Shown piece by piece: positions 20,158-28,187 of a stretch of DNA of 64,000 nt. Where the stretch lies: assembly GCF_900188205.1 (NCBI RefSeq), contig NZ_FZOH01000011.1, positions 62,001-126,000 of the forward strand, given 5' to 3'. Position numbers and translations under genes: made by a program. The notes beneath the pieces were generated by a model, which was given only the letters and a program-made list of their open reading frames with translations, was not told the origin of the DNA and ran no database searches. Position 1 is the first letter of the stretch; each line of letters opens with the position of its first letter. Origin of the DNA: Geodermatophilus saharensis. Its GTDB lineage: Bacteria > Actinomycetota > Actinomycetes > Mycobacteriales > Geodermatophilaceae.

Positions 20158-21863
20158 GGCACCTCCTCCGTCCCGAACACCGAGGTGATGTACGGGGTGC
20201 GGTCGATCAGGTCGACCGAGGCCCGGTCGGCGAGGCCGTAGAGCGGCCCGGCCAGCCCGGTCAGGGCCACGGTCAGCGCGACCAGCGCCGTCGTCGCCCC
20301 CACCATGGTCCTCGGCAGCGGGCGCAGCGCCCGGACCGCCCCCGCCGCGGGCGGCAGGCCCGGCTCGGCCGCGAGCGCGACCGCCGTGTGCCGCCGCCAC
20401 GCGTCCTGCAGCGCCGTCCGCGGCCGTCCGTCGGCGAGCCCGTCGCCCTCCTCGCCCGTCGCGTCACCGGTCTCGTCGTCGGGCCGGCGGCGCGCGGTGG
20501 CGTCGGCGGCCGCGGCGGCCGCGGTCTCCTCGGCGGGCGGCTGGCTCGCCGGGCGCCAGAAGGCGCGGGTCCAGACGCGGGCGACGGCCAGCAGCGTCAG
20601 CAGGCTGGTCACCACCCCGCCGGCGACGAGGGTGAACGCGAGCACGCTGCCCTCGGCGACGCCGGCCTGCAGCAGTCCCAGCTTGCCGATGAACCCCGAC
20701 AGCGGCGGGATGCCGGCCAGGTTCATCGCCGGCACGAAGAACAGCACCGCCAGCATCGGGGACCGCCGCGCCAGGCCACCGAGCCGGTGCACCGACGTCG
20801 ACCCGCCCTGCCGCTCGACGAGCCCGGCGACCAGGAACAGCGTCGTCTGGATGGCGATGTGGTGGGCGACGTAGAAGACCGCACCGGCGAGCCCGGCCGC
20901 CGTCCCGAGGGCGATGCCGAACACCATGTAGCCGATGTGGCTGACCAGGGTGAACGACAGCATCCGGCGCAGGTCGCTCTGCGCGACCGCACCGAGGATG
21001 CCGACCAGCATCGTGGCCAGCGCCGCCCACATGAGCAGCTCGTCGAGCGCCCCGCCCGGGAACAGCAGCGTCTGGGTGCGGATGATCGCGTAGACGCCGA
21101 CCTTGGTGAGCAGGCCGGCGAACACGGCGGTGACCGGCGCCGGCGCGGTCGGGTAGCTGTCGGGCAGCCACGCCGAGAGCGGGAAGACGGCGGCCTTGAT
21201 GCCGAACGCGATGAGCAGCATCGACTGCAGCAGCAGCTGGGTGCCCTCGGGCAGCTCGCCCAGCCGCACCGCCAGCTGCGCCATGTTCACCGTGCCGGTG
21301 GCCGCGTAGACGAGCGCGATCGCGGCGAGGAACACCAGCGAGCTGGTGAGGCTGACGACCACGTAGGTGATGCCGCCGCGGATGCGCGCCGCGGTGCCGC
21401 CGAGGGTCAGCAGCACGTAGGAGGCCATCAGCAGGATCTCGAAGCCGACGTAGAGATTGAACAGGTCGCCGGCCAGGAAGGCGTTGCTCACACCTGCGAC
21501 CAGCACCAGGAACGTCGGGTGGAAGATCGACAGCGGGGTCTCCTCCGACCCGTCGGCCGCGCCCTGGCCGACGGCGAAGACGAGGACGCCGAGGGCCACG
21601 GTGGAGGCGACCACCAGCATCAGCGCCGAGAGCCGGTCGACGACGAGCACGATGCCGAGCGGGACCGGCCAGCCCCCGACCGAGACCGCGCCGGCACCCT
21701 CGGCGTCGGCGACGAGCAGCAGGACCACCGACACCGCGAGCACCGCGGTCAGCACCACCAGGCTGAGCGTGCGCTGGAACGTCGGGTGCCCGCTGGCCAG
21801 CAGCGCGCCGGCGGCCCCGAGGAGCGGGAGCAGCACCGGCAGCGGGGCGAGGACCTCGATCAC
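20154..21863 (-). CDS. mnhD: Mrp-type Na+/H+ antiporter subunit D
   Basis: A 569-residue proton-pumping subunit related to NuoM/NuoN of complex I, with about 14 membrane helices. The conserved lysine-containing helix SMLLIAFGIKAAVFPLSAWL and the loop LPDSYPTAPAPVTAVFAG are clear. A glutamate-bearing helix (LYVGFEILLMASYVLL) contributes to the ion path. A hydrophilic Ala/Thr/Glu-rich insertion of ~60 residues lies between the last core helices, near residues 450-510. GTG 21863 overlaps mnhC's stop by 4 bp. Confidence 0.94.
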   Translation of the reverse strand: MIEVLAPLPVLLPLLGAAGALLASGHPTFQRTLSLVVLTAVLAVSVVLLLVADAEGAGAVSVGGWPVPLGIVLVVDRLSALMLVVASTVALGVLVFAVGQGAADGSEETPLSIFHPTFLVLVAGVSNAFLAGDLFNLYVGFEILLMASYVLLTLGGTAARIRGGITYVVVSLTSSLVFLAAIALVYAATGTVNMAQLAVRLGELPEGTQLLLQSMLLIAFGIKAAVFPLSAWLPDSYPTAPAPVTAVFAGLLTKVGVYAIIRTQTLLFPGGALDELLMWAALATMLVGILGAVAQSDLRRMLSFTLVSHIGYMVFGIALGTAAGLAGAVFYVAHHIAIQTTLFLVAGLVERQGGSTSVHRLGGLARRSPMLAVLFFVPAMNLAGIPPLSGFIGKLGLLQAGVAEGSVLAFTLVAGGVVTSLLTLLAVARVWTRAFWRPASQPPAEETAAAAAADATARRRPDDETGDATGEEGDGLADGRPRTALQDAWRRHTAVALAAEPGLPPAAGAVRALRPLPRTMVGATTALVALTVALTGLAGPLYGLADRASVDLIDRTPYITSVFGTEEVP

Positions 21864-22351
21864 CGCCGTCCGCTCCCCGCGGGCAGGTCGACGTCGTCGG
21901 CGAGCTCCTCGACGTCCTCGGAGAGGCTGTCGGCGTGCCCGGCGATGCGGTCCTCGGGGGCCAGCTCGTCCGGGTCGAGCTCGTCGGCGTCGGTCCCCCG
22001 GCGGGCGGCGACCCGGCGGTCCTCCTCGTCGGTGCCCACGACCTCCTCGCGCACCAGCCGCCAGGACCGGTGGATGATCGCCAGCACGAACGCCGAGACA
22101 CCGAAGGTGATCACGATCGCGGTGAGGATCAGCGCCTGCGGCAGCGGGTCGTTGATCTCGTCGGCGTCGGAGTAGCCGAGGATCGGCGCCAGCCCCGCCA
22201 CGCCACCGGCCGACAGCAGCAGCAGGTTGGTCGCGTTGCCCAGCAGCACGAACCCGAGCAGCACGCGGGTGAGGCTGCGGTCGAGCAGCAGGTAGACACC
22301 CGCCGCGTAGAGCCCGCCGATCATGAGCGGGAACACGATCGTGGGAGTCAC
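21860..22351 (-). CDS. mnhC: Mrp-type Na+/H+ antiporter subunit C
   Basis: A 163-residue NuoK-like subunit. Three membrane helices are followed by a long acidic tail (about residues 100-163), which is much longer than in the compact family core. Family motifs include LLGFVLLGNATNLLLLSAGG and DPLPQALILTAIVITFG. It overlaps mnhA and mnhD by 4 bp each. Confidence 0.93.
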   Translation of the reverse strand: MTPTIVFPLMIGGLYAAGVYLLLDRSLTRVLLGFVLLGNATNLLLLSAGGVAGLAPILGYSDADEINDPLPQALILTAIVITFGVSAFVLAIIHRSWRLVREEVVGTDEEDRRVAARRGTDADELDPDELAPEDRIAGHADSLSEDVEELADDVDLPAGSGRR

Positions 22352-25221
22352 CGCAGCACCACCTCACCGGGGTCGAGTTCGACGGGGTCCTCCTCGTCGT
22401 CCTGCCGGTCGAGCTCCGCGCCGAGGCTGCGCAGCACGTCGAGCACCAGGCCCACGACGATCAGGTAGACGCCGATGTCGAAGAACAGCGAGGTCACCAG
22501 CTTCACGTCGCCGAGCACCGGCAGCGTGCTCTCCAAGATCGCCGTCTGCAGGACGCCGGCCCCCAGCGCCAGGCCGACGACGCCGGTGCCGCCGGCGAAC
22601 AGCAGCCCGCCGCCCAGCAGCAGGCCGGGGGCGACCGGCGCGGCCTCGCCCAGCTCGTAGCGCCCGCCGGCCAGGTAGCGCAGCACGAGGGCCAGGCCCG
22701 CGACGAGGCCGCCGGCGAACCCCCCGCCGGGCTCGTTGTGCCCGGAGAAGAGCAGGTAGAGCGAGAACACCATGATCGTGTGGAACAGCAGCCGGGTGAC
22801 CACCTCGAGCACGACCGAGCGCCGGGCGGGGTCCAGGGTCGCGGTGGCGGCCAGCCAGCGGTCCCGCGGCGCGCGGCGTCCCCGCTCCGCCTGCGCGAGC
22901 CGCGTGCGGGGTGCGCGCTCGACCCCGCCGGTGCGCCGGCGCAGGAAGACCAGGCTCGCGACGCCGGTCGCGGCGACGACCAGCAGCGAGACCTCGCCGA
23001 GGGTGTCCCACGCGCGGATGTCGACCAGGGTGACGTTGACGACGTTCTTGCCGCCGCCGTAGTCGTAGGCCGGCCCGGGATAGCCCTCCGACACCGGCGT
23101 CCCGGTGCGGGCCGCCAGCGCGACGGCCCCGGCCGCGGCCATGAACGCCCCGACCGCCACCGCGATCACCCCGCGCACGGCCCGCTCGCGCGGGCGGTGC
23201 CGCTCGGTGATGTCCTTGGGCAGCTTGCGCAGCACGAGCACGAAGACGACGAGGGTGAGCGTCTCCACCAGGAACTGGGTGAGCGCGAGGTCGGGGGCGC
23301 CCTGCAGCGCGAAGACGACGGCGATCCCGTAGCCGGTGACGCCGACGACCAGCACCGCGGACAGGCGCTGCCGGATGCGCAGCGCCAGCACCCCGGCGGT
23401 GACCACGACGATCCCGACGACGGCCTGCACCGGGGTGTCCCACGCCCGCCACTGCCCCGGCCACGGTGCCCGGGTGAGCAGCAGGACCCCCGGCAGGGCG
23501 AGCACCGCGACGAGGATGGTGCCGAGGTAGGCCGGCAGCGACCCGCGCTGGGTGGTGCCGGTGACCGCCACCGAGAGCCGGTCGACGCCCTGCAGGACGT
23601 TCCAGTAGCCCTCGTCGGCCGACGCACCGACCGCCATCCGCCGCTGCAGGCGGCCCACCGGCCCGCGGACAGCGAACAGCGCGGCGCCGCCGGCGACGGT
23701 GAGCGCCGAGAGGGCGAGGGCCGGCTGCCAGCCGTGCCACAGCGCCAGGTGCTCCACCTCGGGGGCCAGCAGCGGCAGCGTGTCGGCGTAGCGGGCGACC
23801 AGCCCGTCGAGCAGCGGGCTGGCCGGGCCGAGGACCAGCCCGGTGAGCGACAGCAGCACCGGTGCGGCAAGGAACAGCGGCTCGGGGGCGTGCCCGACCT
23901 CGGTGTCGGCGACCCCCGGCTTGCGGGCGAAGGCACCCCAGAGGAAGCGGGCGGTGTAGGCGGCGGTGAGCACCGAGCCGGCCACCAGGCCCACCAGGAC
24001 GGCGAGCGCGGCGGTGCGGTCGGCCAGCCCGCCGTCGAGCAGCGCGGTGAACGCCGCCTCCTTGCCGACGAAGCCCAGCAGCGGGGGCAGGCCGGCCATC
24101 GACGCCGCGGCGAGGGTGCCGGTGACGGCGAGCAGCGGCAGCCGCCGGCCCAGCCCCGACAGCCGGGACAGGTCACGGGTGCCGGTGGCGTGGTCGACGA
24201 CGCCGACGGTCAGGAACAGCGTGGACTTGAACAGCGCGTGGGCCAGCGTCATGACCAGCCCGGCGGCGGCCAGCTCCCGGCTGCCCGCGCCGACCAGCGT
24301 GACGAGAAAGCCCAGCTGGCTGACCGTGCCGAAGGCCAGCAGCAGCTTCAGGTCCTTCTGCCGCAGCGCCCGGTACCCGCCGACGAGCATGGTGGCCACG
24401 CCCATCCCCAGCACCAGCGGCCGCCAGCCGGGGACGTCGGCCATCGCGGGGGCCAGCCGGGCGACCAGGTAGACGCCGGCCTTCACCATGGCCGCGGCGT
24501 GCAGGTAGGCACTGACCGGCGTGGGCGCCTCCATGGCCGCGGGCAGCCAGAAGTGGAAGGGCACCAGCGCGGACTTGGTGACCGCCCCGGCCAGCACGAG
24601 CACCGCGCCCCAGACCATGGCCGGGCCGCTGCCGGGGTCGGCGAGGATCTCCGAGAGCAGGAACGAGCCGCTGGCCTGGCCGATCACGATGAGCCCGACC
24701 AGCATCGCCAGCCCACCGGCCGTGGTGAGGACGAGCGCCTGCGACGCGGCCCGCCGGGCGGCCAGCCGCCGTCCCGACCCGCCGATCAGGAGGAACGAGA
24801 AGACGGTCGTGAGCTCCCAGAAGACGTAGAGGAGCAGCACGTCGTCGGCGAGGACCAGGCCCAGCATGGAGCCGGCGAAGGCGGTGAGGGAGCCGGCGAA
24901 GCGGCCGGTGCCCTCGTCCTCCGGGGAGAAGTAGCGGGCGCAGTAGACCAGCACCAGCGCCCCGACGCCGGTGACCAGCGCGGCGAAGGTGAGCGCCAGC
25001 GCGTCCAGCCGCAGCGCGACGTCGAGGTCGAGCGCGGGGACCCACGGCACCGTCTCGCGCACGTCGTCCCCCGCCAGGACCGTGCGCAGCTGCAGCAGCG
25101 TCCAGACGAAGGACGCGGCGGGCACCAGCGCCAGCGCGAGGAAGGCCTGCCGCCCCCACCACCGCACGAGGACGGGCGCCAGCACGCCGGCGATCAGGTG
25201 GAGGAGCAGCAGAGCGGTCAC
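22348..25221 (-). CDS. mnhA: Mrp-type Na+/H+ antiporter subunit A fused to subunit B
   Basis: A 957-residue subunit with about 20 or more membrane helices. The N-terminal two thirds is NuoL-like, with the glutamate helix YVFWELTTVFSFLLIG and the conserved FHFWLPAAMEAPTPVSAYLHA loop (positions ~225-245). A DUF4040 segment follows (VVFALQGAPDLALTQFLVE). The last ~160 residues, from RSVVLEVVTRLLFHTIMVFS through GHNEPGGGFAGGLVAGLA, correspond to MnhB, and no separate mnhB exists in the operon. GTG 25221 has GGAGA 7 nt upstream. First gene of the operon. Confidence 0.94.
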   Translation of the reverse strand: MTALLLLHLIAGVLAPVLVRWWGRQAFLALALVPAASFVWTLLQLRTVLAGDDVRETVPWVPALDLDVALRLDALALTFAALVTGVGALVLVYCARYFSPEDEGTGRFAGSLTAFAGSMLGLVLADDVLLLYVFWELTTVFSFLLIGGSGRRLAARRAASQALVLTTAGGLAMLVGLIVIGQASGSFLLSEILADPGSGPAMVWGAVLVLAGAVTKSALVPFHFWLPAAMEAPTPVSAYLHAAAMVKAGVYLVARLAPAMADVPGWRPLVLGMGVATMLVGGYRALRQKDLKLLLAFGTVSQLGFLVTLVGAGSRELAAAGLVMTLAHALFKSTLFLTVGVVDHATGTRDLSRLSGLGRRLPLLAVTGTLAAASMAGLPPLLGFVGKEAAFTALLDGGLADRTAALAVLVGLVAGSVLTAAYTARFLWGAFARKPGVADTEVGHAPEPLFLAAPVLLSLTGLVLGPASPLLDGLVARYADTLPLLAPEVEHLALWHGWQPALALSALTVAGGAALFAVRGPVGRLQRRMAVGASADEGYWNVLQGVDRLSVAVTGTTQRGSLPAYLGTILVAVLALPGVLLLTRAPWPGQWRAWDTPVQAVVGIVVVTAGVLALRIRQRLSAVLVVGVTGYGIAVVFALQGAPDLALTQFLVETLTLVVFVLVLRKLPKDITERHRPRERAVRGVIAVAVGAFMAAAGAVALAARTGTPVSEGYPGPAYDYGGGKNVVNVTLVDIRAWDTLGEVSLLVVAATGVASLVFLRRRTGGVERAPRTRLAQAERGRRAPRDRWLAATATLDPARRSVVLEVVTRLLFHTIMVFSLYLLFSGHNEPGGGFAGGLVAGLALVLRYLAGGRYELGEAAPVAPGLLLGGGLLFAGGTGVVGLALGAGVLQTAILESTLPVLGDVKLVTSLFFDIGVYLIVVGLVLDVLRSLGAELDRQDDEEDPVELDPGEVVLR

Positions 25222-25292
25222 GTGTCTCCGGGAGTCGATGGCGGCTCGGGGACACCAGGTACGTCGGTCGGGCGACGGCCGGCGGTGCCACC

Positions 25293-25298
25293 AGTCTA
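25293..25298 (-). promoter_or_regulatory. candidate -10 box of the mnh operon
   Basis: Minus-strand TAGACT about 70 nt upstream of mnhA, which would give a ~65-nt untranslated leader containing the GGAGA ribosome-binding site. The -35 region is unclear. Confidence 0.3.
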
Positions 25299-25318
25299 TC
25301 CGCAGGTCCGGTCGGCCC

Positions 25319-25380
25319 GGCCCCGCTGCAGGGGCCCGCCCCGAGCGGAGCGAGGGGTGGGGGGCAGCGGGGCCCTTCCA
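25319..25380 (-). terminator. stop-abutting palindromic element, copy A
   Basis: Member of a six-copy repeat family in this window. Outer arms 25319-25329 and 25364-25374 pair over 11 bp; the inner part pairs GCCCC with GGGGT. Its edge is 1 bp from the stop codon of the response-regulator gene, so it should terminate that transcript. Confidence 0.7.
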
Positions 25381-26040
25381 CTAGCTGCCCGGCCTGACCA
25401 GCCCCGACTCGTAGGCGAAGGCCACCGCCTGCACCCGGTCGCGCAGGCCCAGCTTGAGCAGGACCCGGCTCACGTGCGTCTTCACCGTCGCCTCACCCAG
25501 GTAGAGCCGGGCGGCGATCTCGGCGTTGCTCAGCCCGGCCGCCACGAGCGCGAGGACGTCGGTCTCCCGCTCGGTGAGCGTCGCCAGCGCGGCCGCCCGG
25601 GCCGGGTCCGGCGCCGGGGCCGCGGCGAAGGAGCCGATCACCCGCAGCGTCACCGCCGGGTCGAGCAGGCCCTGCCCGGAGGCGACGGTGCGCACCGCGG
25701 CCACCAGGTCCTCCGGCGGGGCGACCTTGAGCAGGAAACCGCTGACCCCGGCGCGCAGCGCGGCGGTGACGTACTCGTCCTCGTCGAAGGTGGTGAGGAC
25801 GACGACCCGCGTGGGCAGGCCCGCGGCCAGGATCTGCCGCGCCGCCTCCAGCCCGTCCGTGCCGGGCATGCGGACGTCGAGCAACACCACGTCGGGCACC
25901 AGCTCGGTGACCACCCGCACCCCCGCGGCGCCGTCGGAGGCCTCCCCGACCACCTCGATGTCGGGTTCGGCGGCGAGCACCATGCGCAGGCCGGTGCGGA
26001 TCATCGACTGGTCGTCGACCAGCACCACCCGGATCGTCAC
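25381..26040 (-). CDS. NarL/FixJ-family response regulator
   Basis: A 219-residue two-component regulator. The receiver domain has the phosphoacceptor Asp in VVLLDVRMPGTDG (near residue 55), acidic pair VDD at 8-10, and Lys in FLLKVAPPEDL. A LuxR-type HTH occupies the last ~65 residues (LTERETDVLALVAAGLSNAE, TVKTHVSRVLLKLGLRDR). GTG 26040 overlaps the stop of the sensor kinase gene by 4 bp. The target is unknown; the divergently oriented membrane-protein gene beyond the kinase is a candidate. Confidence 0.93.
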   Translation of the reverse strand: MTIRVVLVDDQSMIRTGLRMVLAAEPDIEVVGEASDGAAGVRVVTELVPDVVLLDVRMPGTDGLEAARQILAAGLPTRVVVLTTFDEDEYVTAALRAGVSGFLLKVAPPEDLVAAVRTVASGQGLLDPAVTLRVIGSFAAAPAPDPARAAALATLTERETDVLALVAAGLSNAEIAARLYLGEATVKTHVSRVLLKLGLRDRVQAVAFAYESGLVRPGS

Positions 26041-27212
26041 GCGCCCACCGCCGCGGGCGGCACGGTCACCGGCGCGGGAACCGGGAAGCCGGCCCGGACC
26101 CGGTAGCCCCCGCCGCGCACCGGGCCCACGTGCAGGTCGCCGCCGGCGACGGCGACCCGCTCGCGCATGTGCAGCTGCCCGTGCCCGCCGGGAGCGTGCG
26201 GGGTGGGCTCGACCCGCGGCCGCCCGTCGTCGGTCACCGTGACCGTCACCCGCCCCGGCGTCCAGGCCACCTCCACCCGGGTGGCCGCGGCACCGGCGTG
26301 CCGGACGACGTTGGACAGCGCCTCCTGCACCACCCGCACCGCCGAGACGTCGACCAGCGGCGGCAGCTCGGCCGGCTCGCCGGTGACGACCAGCTCGACC
26401 GGCATCCCGCCGGCCCGCAGCTCGGCCAGGACGGCGTCGATCCGGGCCAGCGAGGGCTGCGGGGCGGAGTCCCCGGTGGAGCCCTCCCGCAGGATGCCGA
26501 CGACGCGGCGCATCTCGTCGACCGACTCCCGGCCCAGCCGCTCCAGGCCCAGCAGCACGTCCTGCGCCCCGGGGTGGTCGGGCAGCAGCCGGCGCAGGCC
26601 GCCCATCTGCAGCACCATGACGCTCACCGCGTGGGCGACGGAGTCGTGCACCTCCCGGGCGATGCGGGCACGCTCGGCGGTGGTGGCGGCCGCGGCGACC
26701 GCCTCCTGCTGCTCGGCCAGCCGGGCGGCGAGCACCTGCAGCTCCCGCGAGCGCTGCTGCAGCCGGCGGACCAGCACGCCCACCGCCCAGGCACCGGCAC
26801 TGACCAGCAGGTAGAACAGCCCCTCCCACGGGGAGGGCGAGAACGCGAAGCCGGCCCCGAGCACCGCCGCGCTGGCCAGGGCGCCGGCGCGGCCCCCCTG
26901 CCGCAGGGGCAGCACCGCCGAGGCGTGCCCGACCAGCAGCGCCATGCCGATCAGCTGGGTGCCGCCCGGGCCGGGGGTGCCGAGCGCGAAGTTGCCCACC
27001 ACGGTGGCCCCACCCAGGACGGCGGCGGCCTCGGGCAGCCGCGGGCAGAGCAGGACCAGCAGGCCGGTGACGACCCCGGGCAGCGCCGTGGCCAGCGGGT
27101 AGCCGAACACCTCGTCGGTCGCGGTCTCGACGACGGACAGGGTCGCGACGAGCAGGCCGAGGACCGGCCACACGAGCCGGCGGGCGGTGGCGGAGGAGGA
27201 CCAGCGGGGCAC
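26037..27212 (-). CDS. sensor histidine kinase (NarL-partner type)
   Basis: About 391 residues. Several N-terminal membrane helices (residues ~10-130) precede a short coiled coil (RLQQRSRELQVLAARLAEQQ) and a HisKA_3 dimerisation domain with the phospho-His in REVHDSVAHAVSVM. The HATPase domain has VVQEALSNVVRHA (N box) and GGHGQLHMRERV (G box, with H in place of the usual glycine-rich L/I context). Start GTG 27212 is preferred over 27242 because a TAGCGT box ends 7 nt before it, while it would be inside the coding sequence of the longer form. Signal unknown. Confidence 0.9.
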   Translation of the reverse strand: MPRWSSSATARRLVWPVLGLLVATLSVVETATDEVFGYPLATALPGVVTGLLVLLCPRLPEAAAVLGGATVVGNFALGTPGPGGTQLIGMALLVGHASAVLPLRQGGRAGALASAAVLGAGFAFSPSPWEGLFYLLVSAGAWAVGVLVRRLQQRSRELQVLAARLAEQQEAVAAAATTAERARIAREVHDSVAHAVSVMVLQMGGLRRLLPDHPGAQDVLLGLERLGRESVDEMRRVVGILREGSTGDSAPQPSLARIDAVLAELRAGGMPVELVVTGEPAELPPLVDVSAVRVVQEALSNVVRHAGAAATRVEVAWTPGRVTVTVTDDGRPRVEPTPHAPGGHGQLHMRERVAVAGGDLHVGPVRGGGYRVRAGFPVPAPVTVPPAAVGA

Positions 27213-27219
27213 GGCGAGC

Positions 27220-27225
27220 ACGCTA
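27220..27225 (-). promoter_or_regulatory. candidate -10 box of the two-component operon
   Basis: Minus-strand TAGCGT, followed by 7 nt and GTG 27212; indicates a leaderless kinase-regulator mRNA and decides the start codon. Confidence 0.45.
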
Positions 27226-27396
27226 GGGGCCGCGGAGGCCACCCGGGATCACCCACGCGGCCGATGGACGCGGCCGCCGCCTCCCCCTCGCGACGGACGG
27301 CGGTCGGTCCGCCTCGACGGACGTGCGGGAGGCGCCCCCGCCAGCAGAGTCCTCGCCGACGCACCGACCGATGCGGTGCCCGACCGACGAGGACCG

Positions 27397-28098
27397 ATGA
27401 CCACCTCCCTCTCCCCCGCCCCCACCACCACCGACGAGCGGCCGGCCCGCAGCACCGGCGCGCTGATGCTCACGATCGCCGGCGGCGCCATGGTCGCGGG
27501 CTCGCTGCTCTACGCCTCCGGCATGCTGACCTCCCCGCCGCAGGACTCCCCGGCAGCGGCCGACTACATCGCCGCGCTGGGCCGCGACGAGGGCCAGACC
27601 ACGCTGTCGGCGGTGCTGCTGCACTACGGCAACATGGCGCTGGCCCTGGCCTGGCTGGCCGCCCCGGTGCTGGTCCGCGGCCGCCGCGGCCGGATCCCCA
27701 CCGTGGTCGGGGCGCTGATGTCGGCGATCGGGCTGGTGACCGTGGCCGGCTTCGTGCTCTACGACTACTGGACCGGCGCCATCGGCCGCGAGCTGGACCC
27801 GGCCACCGCGCTGGGCCTGTACGAGACCGTGGGCGCCAACGCCGGCGTCGGCGTGGTCGGCCTGCTGACCCTGTTCGGGCTCCTCGGCCCGGTCGTGGCC
27901 TACGTCGGCCTCGCCCGCGCCGGGGTCACCGGCTGGTGGCTGCTGCTCCCCGTCGTCGGCGCCACCGTGGCCTCGGCGGTGATCCCCTTCTCCCCGCTGG
28001 TCCACGGCGCCCTCGCGCTGGTCGGCGCCGTGGCCCCGGTGGTGCTCGGCCTGCGGATGATCGCCCGCTCGCGGGCCGAGGCCGCCGTCGCCGCCTGA
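27397..28098 (+). CDS. polytopic membrane protein of unknown function
   Basis: A 233-residue protein with about six membrane helices (first at residues ~25-45, LMLTIAGGAMVAGSLLYASG) and short loops. I do not recognise a named family. ATG 27397 has GAGG 6 nt upstream; the ORF could extend to 27187 but that would overlap the divergent kinase gene and adds low-complexity Pro/Arg sequence. It is transcribed away from the NarL-type two-component system with 184 bp between starts, the arrangement typical of a regulated target or of a membrane partner of the sensor. Confidence 0.75.
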   Translation: MTTSLSPAPTTTDERPARSTGALMLTIAGGAMVAGSLLYASGMLTSPPQDSPAAADYIAALGRDEGQTTLSAVLLHYGNMALALAWLAAPVLVRGRRGRIPTVVGALMSAIGLVTVAGFVLYDYWTGAIGRELDPATALGLYETVGANAGVGVVGLLTLFGLLGPVVAYVGLARAGVTGWWLLLPVVGATVASAVIPFSPLVHGALALVGAVAPVVLGLRMIARSRAEAAVAA

Positions 28099-28102
28099 GC
28101 AC

Positions 28103-28119
28103 GATCAGGTGACCTGATC
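28103..28119. repeat. 17-bp palindrome after membrane-protein gene
   Basis: GATCAGGT and ACCTGATC form 8-bp arms around a single G, 4 bp after the stop codon at 28098 and just before a terminator stem. AT content is higher than around it, so it looks more like a protein site than a terminator. Confidence 0.6.
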
Positions 28120-28123
28120 CCGC

Positions 28124-28161
28124 TGCGTCCTGGCCCACCGTGGGAGGTGAGCCAGGACGCA
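28124..28161. terminator. terminator between convergent genes
   Basis: TGCGTCCTGGC (28124-28134) pairs with GCCAGGACGCA (28151-28161); the 16-nt loop contains a further CCACC/GGTG pairing. It separates the membrane-protein gene from the convergent ABC-F gene. Confidence 0.7.
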
Positions 28162-28187
28162 CGGCGGTGAGCCCGGACGGCCGGGGG

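Noticed and set aside
25222-25380. Riboswitch upstream of the mnh operon
   Set aside because: The gap holds a -10-like box, a short leader and the terminator repeat of the neighbouring gene; no structured element with recognisable conserved motifs was found.
22738-26106. 1122-residue open frame on the plus strand across mnhA
   Set aside because: It is antisense to the Mrp antiporter genes, highly enriched in Arg/Gln/Gly/His, has no domain, and is explained by stop-codon scarcity in GC-rich sequence.
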